Origin: RGIG8748 sp045578205
Lineage (GTDB): Bacteria > Bacillota > Clostridia > UMGS1810
Length of the DNA stretch: 5,908 nt
NCBI GenBank assembly: GCA_045578205.1
Contig: JAZNJU010000132.1
Location: forward strand, 1-5,908
Direction of reading: 5' to 3'
The notes under the pieces were generated by a model. It did no database searches. It was not told the origin of the DNA and worked only from the letters and a program-made list of their open reading frames with translations. The position numbers and the translations under genes were made by a program. Below are positions 5,066 to 5,908 of the stretch, in pieces (positions within the stretch are counted from its first letter, which is position 1; each line of letters starts with the position of its first letter).

Positions 5066-5908
5066 TTATTCTGTAAATACATCGCCCGACAAATACCTTG
5101 AACCCGTGTCGGGGAGAATCACCGCGATTTTCTTTCCCTCGTTTTCTTTTCTCTTTGCCAGTTGCACCGCTGCATAAAGCGCTGCTCCCGAGGATATTCC
5201 GACCAGAAGTCCCTCTTTCAGAGCCGCAAGACGTGTATATTCATATGCGTCTTCGTTTCTTACCTTCAGGATTTCATCTATAATACCCGTGTCCGTAATC
5301 TCTGTTACAAAGCCTGCACCTATTCCCTGCAACTTGTGACTTCCTGCGGCATCTCCCGAAAGGACGGCAGAGTCTACAGGCTCTACTGCAACCACCTTGA
5401 CGGCAGGGTTTTTTTCTTTTAGATATTTTCCCACACCGGTGAGCGTTCCGCCCGTGCCTACCCCTGCAACAAATATGTCCACATCACCGTTTGTCTGTGA
5501 ATATATTTCAGGGCCTGTGGTACGATAGTGTGCCTCAGGATTTATGGGGTTTACAAACTGTCCTGCTATGATGCTTCCGGGTGTCTTATTGTGTATTCTC
5601 TCCGCCTCTTTGATGGCACCTGTCATTCCCTCTTTGCCGTCGGTTAGGACCACCTCAGAGCCGTACAACTTCATGAGTTGTATTCTCTCTTTGGACATAT
5701 TGCCGGGCATTACTATAACCACTTTGTATCCTCTCACAGCACCCATAAGGGCAAGACCTATTCCCGTGTTTCCGCTTGTAGGTTCGATAATCACGGAGTC
5801 TTTGTTTATTACTCCTCTTTTCTCAAAATCATCTATCATTGCTTTTGCCACTCTGTCTTTCACAGAGCCAAGTCGGATCGTAGCCATGTCGTTCTGTGAG
5901 CCAAGGAG
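5066..5908 (-). CDS. cysK: Cysteine synthase A (O-acetylserine sulfhydrylase), N-terminus outside window
   Basis: The frame is open from the right edge to TAA (complement of 5066-5068), 280 codons; about 30 N-terminal residues of the usual 305-310 are missing. It is a PLP enzyme that makes L-cysteine from O-acetylserine and sulfide in the cytoplasm. Visible motifs are GSVKDR with the PLP lysine (codon 5858-5860), TSGNTG (5762-5779), the CysK-typical GMTGAI and NPINPEAHYRTTGPEI, the phosphate-binding GTGGT (5444-5458), EPVDSAVLSG, and GISSGA with the serine that contacts the pyridine nitrogen (about 5186-5194). These favour CysK over cystathionine beta-synthase. The ATG at 5887 is unlikely as a start because it would remove the conserved N-terminal domain. 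The 12 or so residues before GSVKDR lack the expected KLExxNPxG, and an 8-bp direct repeat lies there. The C-terminus GSRYLSGDVFTE resembles the usual GERYLST ending. The gene converges on the division operon and has no evident functional link with it. Confidence 0.93.
   Translation of the reverse strand, partial: LLGSQNDMATIRLGSVKDRVAKAMIDDFEKRGVINKDSVIIEPTSGNTGIGLALMGAVRGYKVVIVMPGNMSKERIQLMKLYGSEVVLTDGKEGMTGAIKEAERIHNKTPGSIIAGQFVNPINPEAHYRTTGPEIYSQTNGDVDIFVAGVGTGGTLTGVGKYLKEKNPAVKVVAVEPVDSAVLSGDAAGSHKLQGIGAGFVTEITDTGIIDEILKVRNEDAYEYTRLAALKEGLLVGISSGAALYAAVQLAKRKENEGKKIAVILPDTGSRYLSGDVFTE

Noticed and set aside
4980..5177. Open frame of 65 residues on the + strand
   Set aside because: It crosses the 5026-5060 terminator and then runs antisense to the well-supported cysK gene.

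Overview
The window looks like chromosomal DNA from a low-to-moderate GC member of the Bacillota, most likely class Clostridia. The reasons are strong AGGAGG-type ribosome binding sites, two TTG starts, A/T-rich hairpins between genes, and a single-membrane-style FtsEX system whose partner is a secreted coiled-coil peptidoglycan hydrolase. The genus cannot be read from the sequence.

Positions 1-4466 (+ strand) hold a compact division and cell-wall gene set: the C-terminal end of a PucR/CdaR-type regulator (cut by the left edge), ftsE, ftsX, a secreted coiled-coil M23 (LytM) endopeptidase, and a ctpA-type S41 protease with a PDZ domain. ftsE and ftsX overlap by 11 nt, and ftsX and the hydrolase are 14 nt apart, so these three are probably co-translated. 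A hairpin-containing gap of about 100 nt precedes ctpA. The expected logic is that FtsE hydrolyses ATP in the cytoplasm, FtsX passes the conformational change across the membrane, and the coiled coil of the hydrolase receives it and controls the zinc peptidase. CtpA is a membrane-anchored protease that could trim or remove envelope proteins, possibly including the hydrolase. That last link is inference.

Positions 4467-5065 contain no credible gene but are unusually rich in perfect inverted repeats. They include a 19-bp hairpin, a 91-nt palindromic element with a diverged inverted partial copy about 240 nt further on, a nested multi-branch structure, and at least two terminator-like hairpins. 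This is the least explained part of the window.

Positions 5066-5908 (- strand) carry most of a cysteine synthase gene (cysK), convergent with the cell-wall operon and cut by the right edge. Its PLP lysine region is present. The few residues before it do not look like the conserved family sequence, and a short direct repeat lies there, so a small insertion or an assembly fault is possible.

Nothing here is clearly a new defence or mobile system. The most interesting items are the structured intergenic region and the complete FtsEX plus catalytically intact M23 hydrolase plus CtpA module.
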